64,000 nucleotides of DNA from Pseudomonadota bacterium (lineage in GTDB: Bacteria; Pseudomonadota; Alphaproteobacteria; Rhizobiales; Rhizobiaceae): the NCBI GenBank assembly GCA_023404095.1, contig JAEYDD010000026.1:62001-126000 (forward strand). Direction: 5' to 3'. The notes under the pieces are model-generated. The model was not told the origin of the DNA. It did not search any database and saw only the letters and a list, made by a program, of their open reading frames with translations. A program made the position numbers and the translations under genes. The first letter of the stretch is position 1; each line of letters starts with the position of its first letter. Positions 8,772 through 15,954 of the stretch are shown here, one piece after another.

Positions 8772-9500
8772 GTGGCGGACAGGAATGGCAAGGATGCGAC
8801 CTTGCATCAGCGCATCTTGAGCGACATCGAGGGAAAGATCGTTTCCGGCGAATGGCCGCCGGGCCACCGCCTGCCGTTCGAGGTCGATCTCGCGGACCAG
8901 TACGACTGCTCGCGCATGACCGTGAACAAGGTAATGACGCAGCTTGCCAAGGCCGGGCTGATCGAGCGGCGCAAGAAATCCGGCACCTTCGTCAAGCAGC
9001 CCCAGGCGCAATCGGCGGTCCTCGAGATTCATGATATCGAGGCTGAAGTGAAGTCGCTGAACCTGCCCTATACGTTCCAGGTTACGCGGCGCTCCGTGCG
9101 AACGGCCTCGGCGGAAGACGTGCGCCGCTTCGAGGTTCACGACGGGGCGAAGCTGCTCGATATCGTCTGCACGCATTTTGCCGGGCCTCGTCAATTCTGC
9201 GTCGAGGAACGCCTGATCAACCTGGAAAACGTTCCCGAAGCGGGGGAAGCCGATTTCAAGGAGGTTTCGCCCGGTCGCTGGCTGCTGAGCCAGGTTCCGT
9301 GGAGCACGGCCGAGCACCGCATACAGGCCGTCGGCGCCTCCGCCGAAATGGCAGCACTTCTGGGCGTGGCGCGCGGTGCTGCCTGCCTCGTGGTCGAGCG
9401 CCGAACCTGGAGCGGCCTCGGCCCCATCACCCAGGTTCGCTTCACCTATCCGGGCGACACGCATGCACTCGTCGCCCGGTTTACACCGGCCTCGCAGTAA
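8772..9500 (+). CDS. hutC: GntR-family regulator, HutC subfamily
   Basis: This 242-residue repressor has an N-terminal winged helix (DLADQYDCSRMTVNKVMTQL followed by AKAGLIERRKKSGTFV) and a UTRA effector domain with SVRTASAEDVRRF, HRIQAVGASAEMAALLG and the closing RFTYPGDTHALVARF typical of HutC, the urocanate-sensing repressor. Codon GTG at 8772 is chosen because it gives the usual HutC length; an upstream in-frame GTG would add about 38 non-conserved residues. It sits beside the HisC-like and HDH-like genes, not the hut enzymes. Dyads of the HutC type TGTA-N2-TACA at 10702 and 11721 suggest it controls that cluster; a paralogue with another ligand is possible. Confidence 0.85.
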   Translation: MADRNGKDATLHQRILSDIEGKIVSGEWPPGHRLPFEVDLADQYDCSRMTVNKVMTQLAKAGLIERRKKSGTFVKQPQAQSAVLEIHDIEAEVKSLNLPYTFQVTRRSVRTASAEDVRRFEVHDGAKLLDIVCTHFAGPRQFCVEERLINLENVPEAGEADFKEVSPGRWLLSQVPWSTAEHRIQAVGASAEMAALLGVARGAACLVVERRTWSGLGPITQVRFTYPGDTHALVARFTPASQ

Positions 9501-9511
9501 GAGAGGCCGGA
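9487..9511. terminator. Hairpin between convergent genes
   Basis: CCGGCCTC (9487-9494) and GAGGCCGG (9504-9511) form a perfect 8-bp stem with a 9-nt loop spanning the stop codon of the GntR gene. It lies between convergent genes and could terminate transcription from both sides, but no T-run follows on either strand. Confidence 0.5.
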
Positions 9512-9524
9512 ATTCCCGGCTGAA

Positions 9525-10637
9525 CTACCGGCTGGCGCGGATGGCTTCGAGCGCGGTCAGGAACTGGTCGTTTTCCTCCGCCGAGCCGATGCTGGCACGA
9601 ACGAAAGTGTCGAAGCCCGGTTGCTTCCAGGGCTTGACGATCACCCCGCGCTTCAACAGCTCCTCCGCAAGGACGGTCGAATTCTCGCCCGCGTCGAAGA
9701 AGAGGAAGTTGCATTTCGACGGTGCGACGCGGTAGCCGGACGTTTCAAGAGCTTGGCGCACCCGTTCGCGCTCGCCAATCGCGTGTTCGACCGACAGGCG
9801 CAGATGGTCCTCGTCGGCCAGGGCGGCAATTGCCGATGCCTGTGCGATAGCGTTCGTGTTGAACGGCGTTCGCGCACGATCGAAGAACGAGCAAAGATCT
9901 GCGCCGCTGGCGATCCCGTAGCCGATGCGCAGGCCGGCAAGGCCATAGGCCTTTGAGAAGGTGCGCAGGACGACCCAATTTGCGCCCGTTTCGCCCAGCA
10001 TGTCGACCGCGGAGGGATAATCCTCGCCGGCGGCATATTCCGCATAGGCCTCGTCGACGACGAGAAGCGTTTCCTCGTCCAGGGCCTCGATGACAGTCTT
10101 CAGCGCTGCCGGGGTCAGCCAGCTTCCGACGGGGTTCATCGGGTTGGAAAACATCAGCATGCGCGGCTTGCGGCGTGCGGCGGCGACGAGCGCGTCGAGA
10201 TCGATTTCCAGATCGTCGGCGACGGTCACGCGTTCGACGATCCCACCCATCAGCGTCGTGTAGTCCTCGTGCAGCGGAAAGGACGGATAGAGGGTCGCAA
10301 CCGTGTCGCCGGGACGCACGACCGAGCGGCAGACGACCGCAATCAGGTCCTCCGAGCCATTTCCCAGAATGACCTGCCCGGTTCCGACGCCGAACTCATC
10401 GGCGATCTTCGCGCAAAGGGCGCGACCCTGCGGATCGGGATAGAGGCGTGCGAGATCGCCGATGTCGGCAAAGAGTGTGCGCAGACGCGGCGAGGGGCCG
10501 AGGGGGTTCTCGTTGGAGCCAAGTTTGGCGATACGATCCACTTGATAACGCGTGCGGACCTCTTCCAGCGTCAGCCCGGCATTGTATGGTGCGAGCGATC
10601 GGACTTCCGCGCGGATGGTGCTCGAAACGTCGGCCAT
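9525..10637 (-). CDS. HisC-like PLP aminotransferase
   Basis: This 370-residue fold-type I aminotransferase is of the histidinol-phosphate aminotransferase branch. Motifs are SNENPLGPSPR near residue 40, GNGSEDLI for phosphate binding, SNPMNPVGSWL, the Asp/Tyr pair in VVDEAYAEY, and the PLP-lysine in RTFSKAYGLAGLRIGYG. Length matches HisC. Its setting, divergent from an SDR and beside a GntR regulator, transporter and HisD homologue, points to a catabolic or side role rather than histidine biosynthesis, since no other his genes are present. Candidate substrates are an amino-acid or amino-phosphonate/sulfonate analogue; this is open. Confidence 0.85.
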   Translation of the reverse strand: MADVSSTIRAEVRSLAPYNAGLTLEEVRTRYQVDRIAKLGSNENPLGPSPRLRTLFADIGDLARLYPDPQGRALCAKIADEFGVGTGQVILGNGSEDLIAVVCRSVVRPGDTVATLYPSFPLHEDYTTLMGGIVERVTVADDLEIDLDALVAAARRKPRMLMFSNPMNPVGSWLTPAALKTVIEALDEETLLVVDEAYAEYAAGEDYPSAVDMLGETGANWVVLRTFSKAYGLAGLRIGYGIASGADLCSFFDRARTPFNTNAIAQASAIAALADEDHLRLSVEHAIGERERVRQALETSGYRVAPSKCNFLFFDAGENSTVLAEELLKRGVIVKPWKQPGFDTFVRASIGSAEENDQFLTALEAIRASR

Positions 10638-10663
10638 ATTGCATACTCCATGGGATGCGATTT

Positions 10664-10682
10664 TGCCCTAAGTCATAGGGCA
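10664..10682. promoter_or_regulatory. 7-bp inverted repeat upstream of the aminotransferase
   Basis: TGCCCTA (10664-10670) and TAGGGCA (10676-10682) flank AGTCA. The repeat lies in the leader of the minus-strand aminotransferase gene, 27 bp from its start, and could be an operator or leader hairpin. No regulator can be assigned. Confidence 0.35.
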
Positions 10683-10701
10683 GGATTTGAGCCCTGTATA
10701 T

Positions 10702-10713
10702 ATGTATAGACAT
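10702..10713. promoter_or_regulatory. HutC-like operator, divergent promoter (imperfect copy)
   Basis: ATGTATAGACAT differs by one base from the perfect palindrome at 11721-11732. It lies between the divergent aminotransferase and SDR genes. HutC of Pseudomonas is described as recognising TGTA-N2-TACA, which this matches except for one position. Two copies of this rare AT-rich dyad in one cluster support a shared regulator, probably the adjacent GntR protein. Confidence 0.55.
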
Positions 10714-10764
10714 TATTTCGGGAAAGTGTTGTCATCCCGTGGTGGATTTTCAAAAGGAGCAGCC

Positions 10765-11532
10765 ATGACCCGACCCAACTTCGATCTGACCGGCCGTCTG
10801 GCTCTTGTCACCGGTGCCAGCCGCGGCATAGGCCAGTCGATTGCAGTTGCCCTTGCCGAGGCCGGCGCTGATGTCGCCGTGACGGCGCGCAAGGTTGAAA
10901 ATCTTGCTGAAACGGTGGCGCTGGTCGAGAAGGCGGGCCGCAGAGGCATCGCACTCGCCCAGGACGTGAGCGACGTGGAATCCTGCCGGTCGGTGACGGC
11001 GGATGCCGCAGATCGGCTGGGTGGGCTGGATATCCTCGTCAACAATGCAGGTTTTGAGAATGTGCAGCCGTCGCTGGACCTCGACGAGGCGATCTGGGAC
11101 ACGATCCTCTCGATCAACCTGAAGGGTGCCTTCTTCTGCGCGCAGGCGGCCGGCCGCATCATGGCGACGCGTGGCGGCGGCGCGATGGTCAACCTCTGCT
11201 CTTTGACGTCCTATGTGGGCGTGCCGACGGCTGTGCCTTACGGTGCCTCCAAGTCCGGGCTGCTCGGCATGACAAGAGCGCTTGCGACGGAATGGGCTCC
11301 GCACGGCATTCGCGTGAACGCGATCGCGCCCGGCTACTTCCGTACCGCGATGACGGAGGTGTTCTATCAGGACGAGGACTGGCAGTCGCGGATGCTGTCG
11401 AGGATTCCGCAGGGTCGCTTCGGCGGGGAGGGGGACATAGGCGGTGTGGCCGTGTTCCTCTGCAGCGAGGCGGCAGCCTATGTAACGGGCCACTGCATAC
11501 CCGTGGACGGTGGCTACCTCTCATCGATCTGA
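10765..11532 (+). CDS. Short-chain dehydrogenase/reductase (HpsO-like candidate)
   Basis: This 255-residue classical SDR has the NAD(P) motif TGASRGIGQ, NNAGFE, and the catalytic Tyr-x3-Lys as YGASKSG after SLTSYVG. The start ATG has AAAGGAG 6 bases upstream. It heads the plus-strand side of the cluster with an importer, HDH homologue and MDR. In the hps cluster of Cupriavidus pinatubonensis an SDR (HpsO) and an MDR (HpsP) are proposed to interconvert 2,3-dihydroxypropane-1-sulfonate enantiomers via the C2 ketone, with HpsN oxidising C3; the same three families occur here. The substrate is inference, while the SDR fold is certain. Confidence 0.88.
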   Translation: MTRPNFDLTGRLALVTGASRGIGQSIAVALAEAGADVAVTARKVENLAETVALVEKAGRRGIALAQDVSDVESCRSVTADAADRLGGLDILVNNAGFENVQPSLDLDEAIWDTILSINLKGAFFCAQAAGRIMATRGGGAMVNLCSLTSYVGVPTAVPYGASKSGLLGMTRALATEWAPHGIRVNAIAPGYFRTAMTEVFYQDEDWQSRMLSRIPQGRFGGEGDIGGVAVFLCSEAAAYVTGHCIPVDGGYLSSI

Positions 11533-11700
11533 AGTCATCACGATTGCGATATCCGACAGCGCAGTTGCGGAAGACTGCGCTTTGCCCCTTCCAATGCGCT
11601 TGCCTTTTTTGCCTGCTGCGGCAAAGACAGGACCTGGATTGATGGCGGATTTTGCATCTGCACAAATTGTGTGCGTAGTGCAAAATTTACGCAATTGTCG

Positions 11701-11729
11701 TTGACGGTGGCTGGCTCAATATGTATATA
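11701..11729 (+). promoter_or_regulatory. Sigma-70-like promoter for the second importer operon
   Basis: TTGACG (11701-11706) and TATATA (11724-11729) are separated by 17 bp and sit about 107 bp before the ATPase start. The -10 element lies inside the dyad at 11721-11732, so a bound repressor would block it. The remaining 11533-11700 stretch holds nothing I can assign. Confidence 0.6.
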
Positions 11730-11732
11730 CAT
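11721..11732. promoter_or_regulatory. Perfect HutC-type operator palindrome
   Basis: ATGTATATACAT is a perfect 12-bp palindrome containing TGTA-TA-TACA, the form described for HutC operators. It overlaps the -10 box of the 11701 promoter, the classical position for a repressor. The probable ligand protein is the GntR/HutC regulator encoded at 8772-9500. Confidence 0.65.
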
Positions 11733-11835
11733 CATCCATCCCGCTGGCGGATGGGAGTGTCTGCCGGTCGGATGAAACGAGCCCTTGACTTGGCGGCGCC
11801 ATGCGCCGCAGGTGAGGGAAGAGCAGGGGAATGAC

Positions 11836-12966
11836 ATGGGCATTGTTTCCACCGATCTCCACAAGGCCGGCGCGATCGCCGTCTCCGTCAAGGATGTCGG
11901 AATGGTCTTCGGGAATGTCCATGCCGTCAGAAGTGCGTCTTTCGATCTGCCGAAAGGAAAATTCCTGACGATCCTGGGGCCGTCCGGTTCCGGCAAGACC
12001 ACCCTTCTGCGCATGATCGCCGGTTTCGACAAGCCGACCAGCGGTGAGATTTTCATTAACGGCCAGCCAGTAAGCGCGGTGCCACCGCACAAGCGTGCGA
12101 TTGGCATGGTGTTCCAGAAACTGGCGCTTTTCCCCCATATGACGGCGGCCGAAAACGTTGCCTTTCCCTTAAAGATGCGCCGACACGATGCCCGCACCAT
12201 CGGCGAGAAGGTGGAGCGCTACCTGGAACTCGTTCGCCTCGGCGGCTATGGTGGCCGCCGGATCAACGAGTTGTCGGGCGGTCAGCAGCAGCGCGTCGCG
12301 ATTGCGCGCGCCCTTGTGTTCGAACCGGATCTGCTCCTCCTCGACGAGCCTCTGGCCGCACTCGACCGCAAGCTGCGCGAAGAGATGCAGCTCGAATTCC
12401 GGCGTATCCAGAGGGAGCTCGGGGTCACCACGATCAATGTCACGCACGACCAGCGCGAGGCACTGGTGGTGTCGGACGAAATCATCGTCATGGATGGCGG
12501 TGAGATCCAGCAGAAGGCCCAGCCGGTGCATGCTTACCGCTCGCCTGCCAATGCCTTCGTCGCCAATTTCATCGGCGTCACGAATTTCATCGACGGCAAG
12601 GTATCGGCGATTTCCGGCTCGACGGTCAGTGTCGAATCGAATGGTCACGTTCTGTCAGGCGTCGTTGCTGCGGATGGAGCGCCTCTCGTCGACGGTTCGG
12701 CCTGTTCCGGTGCCGTCCGCGCCGAGCAGATCCGCATCGCTTCCGCGCGTACCGCGCTCGAAGGTCTGGAAACGATTGTCGAGGGACAGGTCACCGATTC
12801 CATTTTCGAAGGCGAGCGGATGGTCTACGAGGTGACGGTGCCGGCGCTCGGTGGCGCCATCCTCCGCGTGTTCGACCACGATCCGATATCGCACCTGCAG
12901 TTCGGTCCGGGCGAGAACGTCCGGCTCGGGTGGAATGCGAAAGACATGCATGTATTCAAGAAGTGA
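11836..12966 (+). CDS. ABC transporter ATP-binding protein, PotA-type (second system)
   Basis: This 376-residue ATPase carries Walker A LGPSGSGKTT, Q-loop MVFQKLALFPHM, signature LSGGQQQR, Walker B LLLLDEPLAALD and switch His in VTHDQREAL, with a TOBE-like C-terminal region. The ATG at 11836 is preceded by AGGGGA at a suitable distance. It begins a run of seven genes (ATPase, binding protein, two permeases, HDH homologue, MDR, kinase) whose promoter carries a HutC-like dyad. The substrate is presumably that of the HDH/MDR/SDR enzymes. Confidence 0.92.
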   Translation: MGIVSTDLHKAGAIAVSVKDVGMVFGNVHAVRSASFDLPKGKFLTILGPSGSGKTTLLRMIAGFDKPTSGEIFINGQPVSAVPPHKRAIGMVFQKLALFPHMTAAENVAFPLKMRRHDARTIGEKVERYLELVRLGGYGGRRINELSGGQQQRVAIARALVFEPDLLLLDEPLAALDRKLREEMQLEFRRIQRELGVTTINVTHDQREALVVSDEIIVMDGGEIQQKAQPVHAYRSPANAFVANFIGVTNFIDGKVSAISGSTVSVESNGHVLSGVVAADGAPLVDGSACSGAVRAEQIRIASARTALEGLETIVEGQVTDSIFEGERMVYEVTVPALGGAILRVFDHDPISHLQFGPGENVRLGWNAKDMHVFKK

Positions 12967-12996
12967 CCGCTGCACGGTCCATTCAGAGGAGAACTT

Positions 12997-14115
12997 ATGA
13001 TGTCGAATGAGAAAATCCTGTCCGCTCAAATCCGCCGTCGCACGCTGCTCGGCTCCATGGCCGCCGTCGGCGCGTCCGCCGGCCTGTCGACGCTCGGCGT
13101 CAGCAAGGCCTTTGCGCAGGAGCCTGAGAAACCTTCCGAAATCATCGTGCGCGCCTGGGGCGGCAGCTGGGTTGACAGCCTGAAGGCCGGCGTTTCCGAC
13201 AGCTTCACCAAGATGACCGGCATCGCCGTTCGCCACGACCTGACGGAAGACAACGAGATCCAGCCGAAGATCTGGGCCGCGGTTGCACAGAAGCGTACGC
13301 CGCCGATCCACATCAACTGGGACACGACGACGAACGCGACCAAGTCGGCGCTGCGCGGCGTGACCGAAGATCTCTCCGACCTGCCGAACCTGAAGAACAC
13401 CACCGATCTCGCCAAGCCGGTTGGACTCGACGGCTATCCGATCGTCAACACCTACGGCTACGTCTACGTTCTTGCCTATCGCCCCTCCGCCTTCCCGAAC
13501 GGTGCGCCGAAGTCCTGGAAGGACCTGCTCGATCCCAAGCTGAAGGGCCGCATCGCGCTCTATAACGATGGCATCGGCTTCCATTTCCCTGCCCAGGTCG
13601 CCGGCGGCGGCAAGCTGGAGGACATTCCGGGCAACATGCAGCCGGCCTGGGACTTTATCGCGAAAATCAAAGAACAGCAGCCGCTGCTCGGCGAGGATCC
13701 GGATTTCACCACCTGGTTCCAGAAGGGCGAGATCGACGCTGCCTGCACCATCTCCACCAATGCGCGCGAGGCCAGGAAGAACGGGATCGAGCTTGCATGG
13801 GTTGTGCCGGAAGAAGGCGCCAAGTTCGATACGGACGGCCTCTGGATTCCCAAGGGTCTGCCGGAGAACGAACTGTACTGGGCCAAGCAGTACATCAATC
13901 ACGCGCTGACCAAGGAAGCCCAGCAGGTCTGGCTCGACGGTCTCGGTCTGCCGGGCGTGGTCCCGGGCCTGACGCCGCCGGCCGATCTCGTTGGCGATCC
14001 GTCCTACCCGACCACCGAAGAGGACTTCAAGCATCTCATCCGCATCTCTTCGAAGGTGCAGGTGGAGAACGAGAGCCAGTGGTTCGCCAAGTTCAAGGAA
14101 ATCATGCAGGGCTGA
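12997..14115 (+). CDS. ABC solute-binding protein, PotD-type, Tat-exported (second system)
   Basis: This 372-residue periplasmic binding protein of extracellular solute-binding family 1/PotD type has a twin-arginine signal IRRRTLLGSMAAVG and a likely cleavage after SKAFAQ. The mature protein begins EIIVRAWGGSWVDSLKAGV, the usual start of this family. The AGAGGAGA sequence just upstream is a strong ribosome site. It is 30 bp downstream of its ATPase. By context it may bind a small sulfonated polyol or another compound used by the three downstream dehydrogenases; sequence alone does not tell. Confidence 0.92.
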   Translation: MMSNEKILSAQIRRRTLLGSMAAVGASAGLSTLGVSKAFAQEPEKPSEIIVRAWGGSWVDSLKAGVSDSFTKMTGIAVRHDLTEDNEIQPKIWAAVAQKRTPPIHINWDTTTNATKSALRGVTEDLSDLPNLKNTTDLAKPVGLDGYPIVNTYGYVYVLAYRPSAFPNGAPKSWKDLLDPKLKGRIALYNDGIGFHFPAQVAGGGKLEDIPGNMQPAWDFIAKIKEQQPLLGEDPDFTTWFQKGEIDAACTISTNAREARKNGIELAWVVPEEGAKFDTDGLWIPKGLPENELYWAKQYINHALTKEAQQVWLDGLGLPGVVPGLTPPADLVGDPSYPTTEEDFKHLIRISSKVQVENESQWFAKFKEIMQG

Positions 14116-14181
14116 GCCCCGCCCGCCCGTCGCTTTCCCTCTGGCGGCGGGCCCTCTGTTTGCATTGCGAGGATCGGTACC

Positions 14182-15126
14182 ATGCGCCATTCCCGTGCCG
14201 CATATCCGCTGACGTGGCGCGTCATGGATGTGCTGGAGCGCCTTGCGGCCGCCATATGGCCGTCAAGTTTCCAGCGAGGCCTTCCCTATCTCATGCTGCT
14301 GCCGGCCGTCGTGCTGGTGGGGCTCTTGGTCCTCGGGCTGATCCAGATCGGTGACTCGAGCCTGAGGACGCTGGATACCAGCACCTTCCTGATGTCGGAG
14401 AACTACACGCTCGCCAACTACCAGCGCGCGCTGACGGAGAAGTTCTTCGCTACCGTCGCGGGGCGCAGCCTCATGGGGGCGGTGATCGTCACCGTGATCA
14501 CGCTGATCTTCGCCTTTCCCTACGCGTATCTGATGGTGCGCACACCGTCTTCGGCCCTGCGCAAGTTCCTGCTTGTGGCGCTCTTCCTTCCCTTCTTTAT
14601 CGGCCAGGTGGTGCGCGCCTATGGCTGGCTGATCATTCTCGGCAACCAGGGAATGGTGAACGAGGCGCTCGGGCTCGTCGGCGTGCCGCCGATGCGCCTT
14701 CTCTACAATTACCCCGCCGTACTGTTCGGTCTCGTCCAGTACATGCTTCCCTTTGCGGTGCTGATGCTGGCACCCGCTTTGACTGCCATTCCGGCGGAAC
14801 TGGAATCGGCGGCAAGTTCGCTCGGTGCCGGCTGGGTGCGCACCTTCCGCCACGTCGTGCTGCCGCTTGCCCGTCCCGGTCTCGTCGGCGCCGGTCTCGT
14901 GGTTGTCACGCTGTCGCTGACCGATTTTGCCATTCCGGCGATCCTGGGCGGCGGCTCGCAGGACTTCATCGCCAACGCCATCTACGACCAGTTCTTCCGC
15001 ACCTCGGACCAGGGGCTCGGCGCCACGTTGTCGCTTCTCTTGGTCGCCGTCGGCTCTATCCTGGTCGGGGTCGTCTTCATGCTGTTCGGCGCCGGAACGC
15101 TTGCCATGGGAGACGAACGCAAATGA
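14182..15126 (+). CDS. ABC transporter permease, PotB-type (second system)
   Basis: This 314-residue permease has an N-terminal hydrophobic segment (LPYLMLLPAVVLVGLLVLGL) and further membrane segments around FLLVALFLPFFIGQVV. The ATPase-docking EAA loop reads LESAASSLGAGWVRTFRHV followed by VLPLARPG. Its stop overlaps the next permease start by 4 bp. It forms the membrane channel with the 15123-15923 subunit. Confidence 0.9.
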   Translation: MRHSRAAYPLTWRVMDVLERLAAAIWPSSFQRGLPYLMLLPAVVLVGLLVLGLIQIGDSSLRTLDTSTFLMSENYTLANYQRALTEKFFATVAGRSLMGAVIVTVITLIFAFPYAYLMVRTPSSALRKFLLVALFLPFFIGQVVRAYGWLIILGNQGMVNEALGLVGVPPMRLLYNYPAVLFGLVQYMLPFAVLMLAPALTAIPAELESAASSLGAGWVRTFRHVVLPLARPGLVGAGLVVVTLSLTDFAIPAILGGGSQDFIANAIYDQFFRTSDQGLGATLSLLLVAVGSILVGVVFMLFGAGTLAMGDERK

Positions 15127-15923
15127 CCAGGAGCCGCAGCAAGTCCATCGTCATCTGGGCGTTCGTCGTAACGGCGCTCGTCATGCTGTCCGCACCCACC
15201 ATCGTCGTGCTGGGGGCGTCTTTCACGGCCGGAAATATCATCACCTTTCCGCCGGAAGGGCTGTCGCTGAAGTGGTACGGTGCGATCGCGCAGGCGAGCG
15301 ACCTTCGGCAGGCCTTCTTCCGGTCGCTGATCGTGGCGACCATCTGCACGCTGATCTCGATCCCTGTCGGAACGCTGGCCGGCATCGCGCTTTCGAAGTA
15401 CCGCGTCCGCTTCGCGCGTACCATCCAGATCTACCTGCTGTTGCCGTTCACCATTCCGCTGATCGGATCGGGCATCGGCATGATGCTGGTGTTCGGCGAG
15501 ATGGGTGTGCTCGGCAGGCTGTGGCCCGTCGGCATCGCGACCTGCGTGATCAACCTGCCCTTCATGATCTGGGCCGTCACGGCCAGCGCCTCCAACCTCA
15601 GCCCCGACCTGGAACTGGCTGCCGCCAATTGCGGCGCCCCGCCGCTGCAGCGGTTTCTCTACATCACCCTCCCGGCTGTTCTGCCTGGCATCATCACCGG
15701 CTCGCTGTTGATGTTCATCCTGGCCCTCAACGAGTTCCTGGTCAGCCTGCTTCTGGTGGATGCGCGCAGCGTCACCCTGCCGGTGCAGATCTACAATTCG
15801 ATCCGCTCCATCATCACGCCGGACCTTGCCGCCATCTCGGTCGTCTTCATCGCCTGCGCAGGCGTTGCGATCGCGCTACTGGACCGCCTGGTCGGCCTCG
15901 ACATCTTCCTCAAATCGAAATGA
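15123..15923 (+). CDS. ABC transporter permease, PotC-type (second system)
   Basis: This 266-residue permease is translationally coupled to the preceding subunit through an ATGA overlap. It starts with a membrane segment (FVVTALVMLSAPTIVVLGAS) and has the EAA loop LELAAANCGAPPLQRFLYI followed by TLPAVLPGI. It completes a PotABCD-type importer whose four genes precede three oxidoreductase or kinase genes by short gaps. Confidence 0.9.
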   Translation: MTRSRSKSIVIWAFVVTALVMLSAPTIVVLGASFTAGNIITFPPEGLSLKWYGAIAQASDLRQAFFRSLIVATICTLISIPVGTLAGIALSKYRVRFARTIQIYLLLPFTIPLIGSGIGMMLVFGEMGVLGRLWPVGIATCVINLPFMIWAVTASASNLSPDLELAAANCGAPPLQRFLYITLPAVLPGIITGSLLMFILALNEFLVSLLLVDARSVTLPVQIYNSIRSIITPDLAAISVVFIACAGVAIALLDRLVGLDIFLKSK

Positions 15924-15954
15924 CCCCTTGGGGCCGCTCATCAAGGACACGACG

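Noticed and set aside
7747..10697. The 11-mer TTGAGCCCTGT occurs at 7747 and 10687, both in promoter gaps
   Set aside because: Many 11-mers are expected twice by chance in 64 kb, and the two sites are at different distances from their genes with no symmetry.
12655..14190. Long open frame (over 500 codons) on the minus strand
   Set aside because: It lies antisense to a certain binding-protein gene and its ATPase; the product is rich in Arg, Gly and Asp without domain motifs, as expected for a shadow frame in GC-rich DNA.
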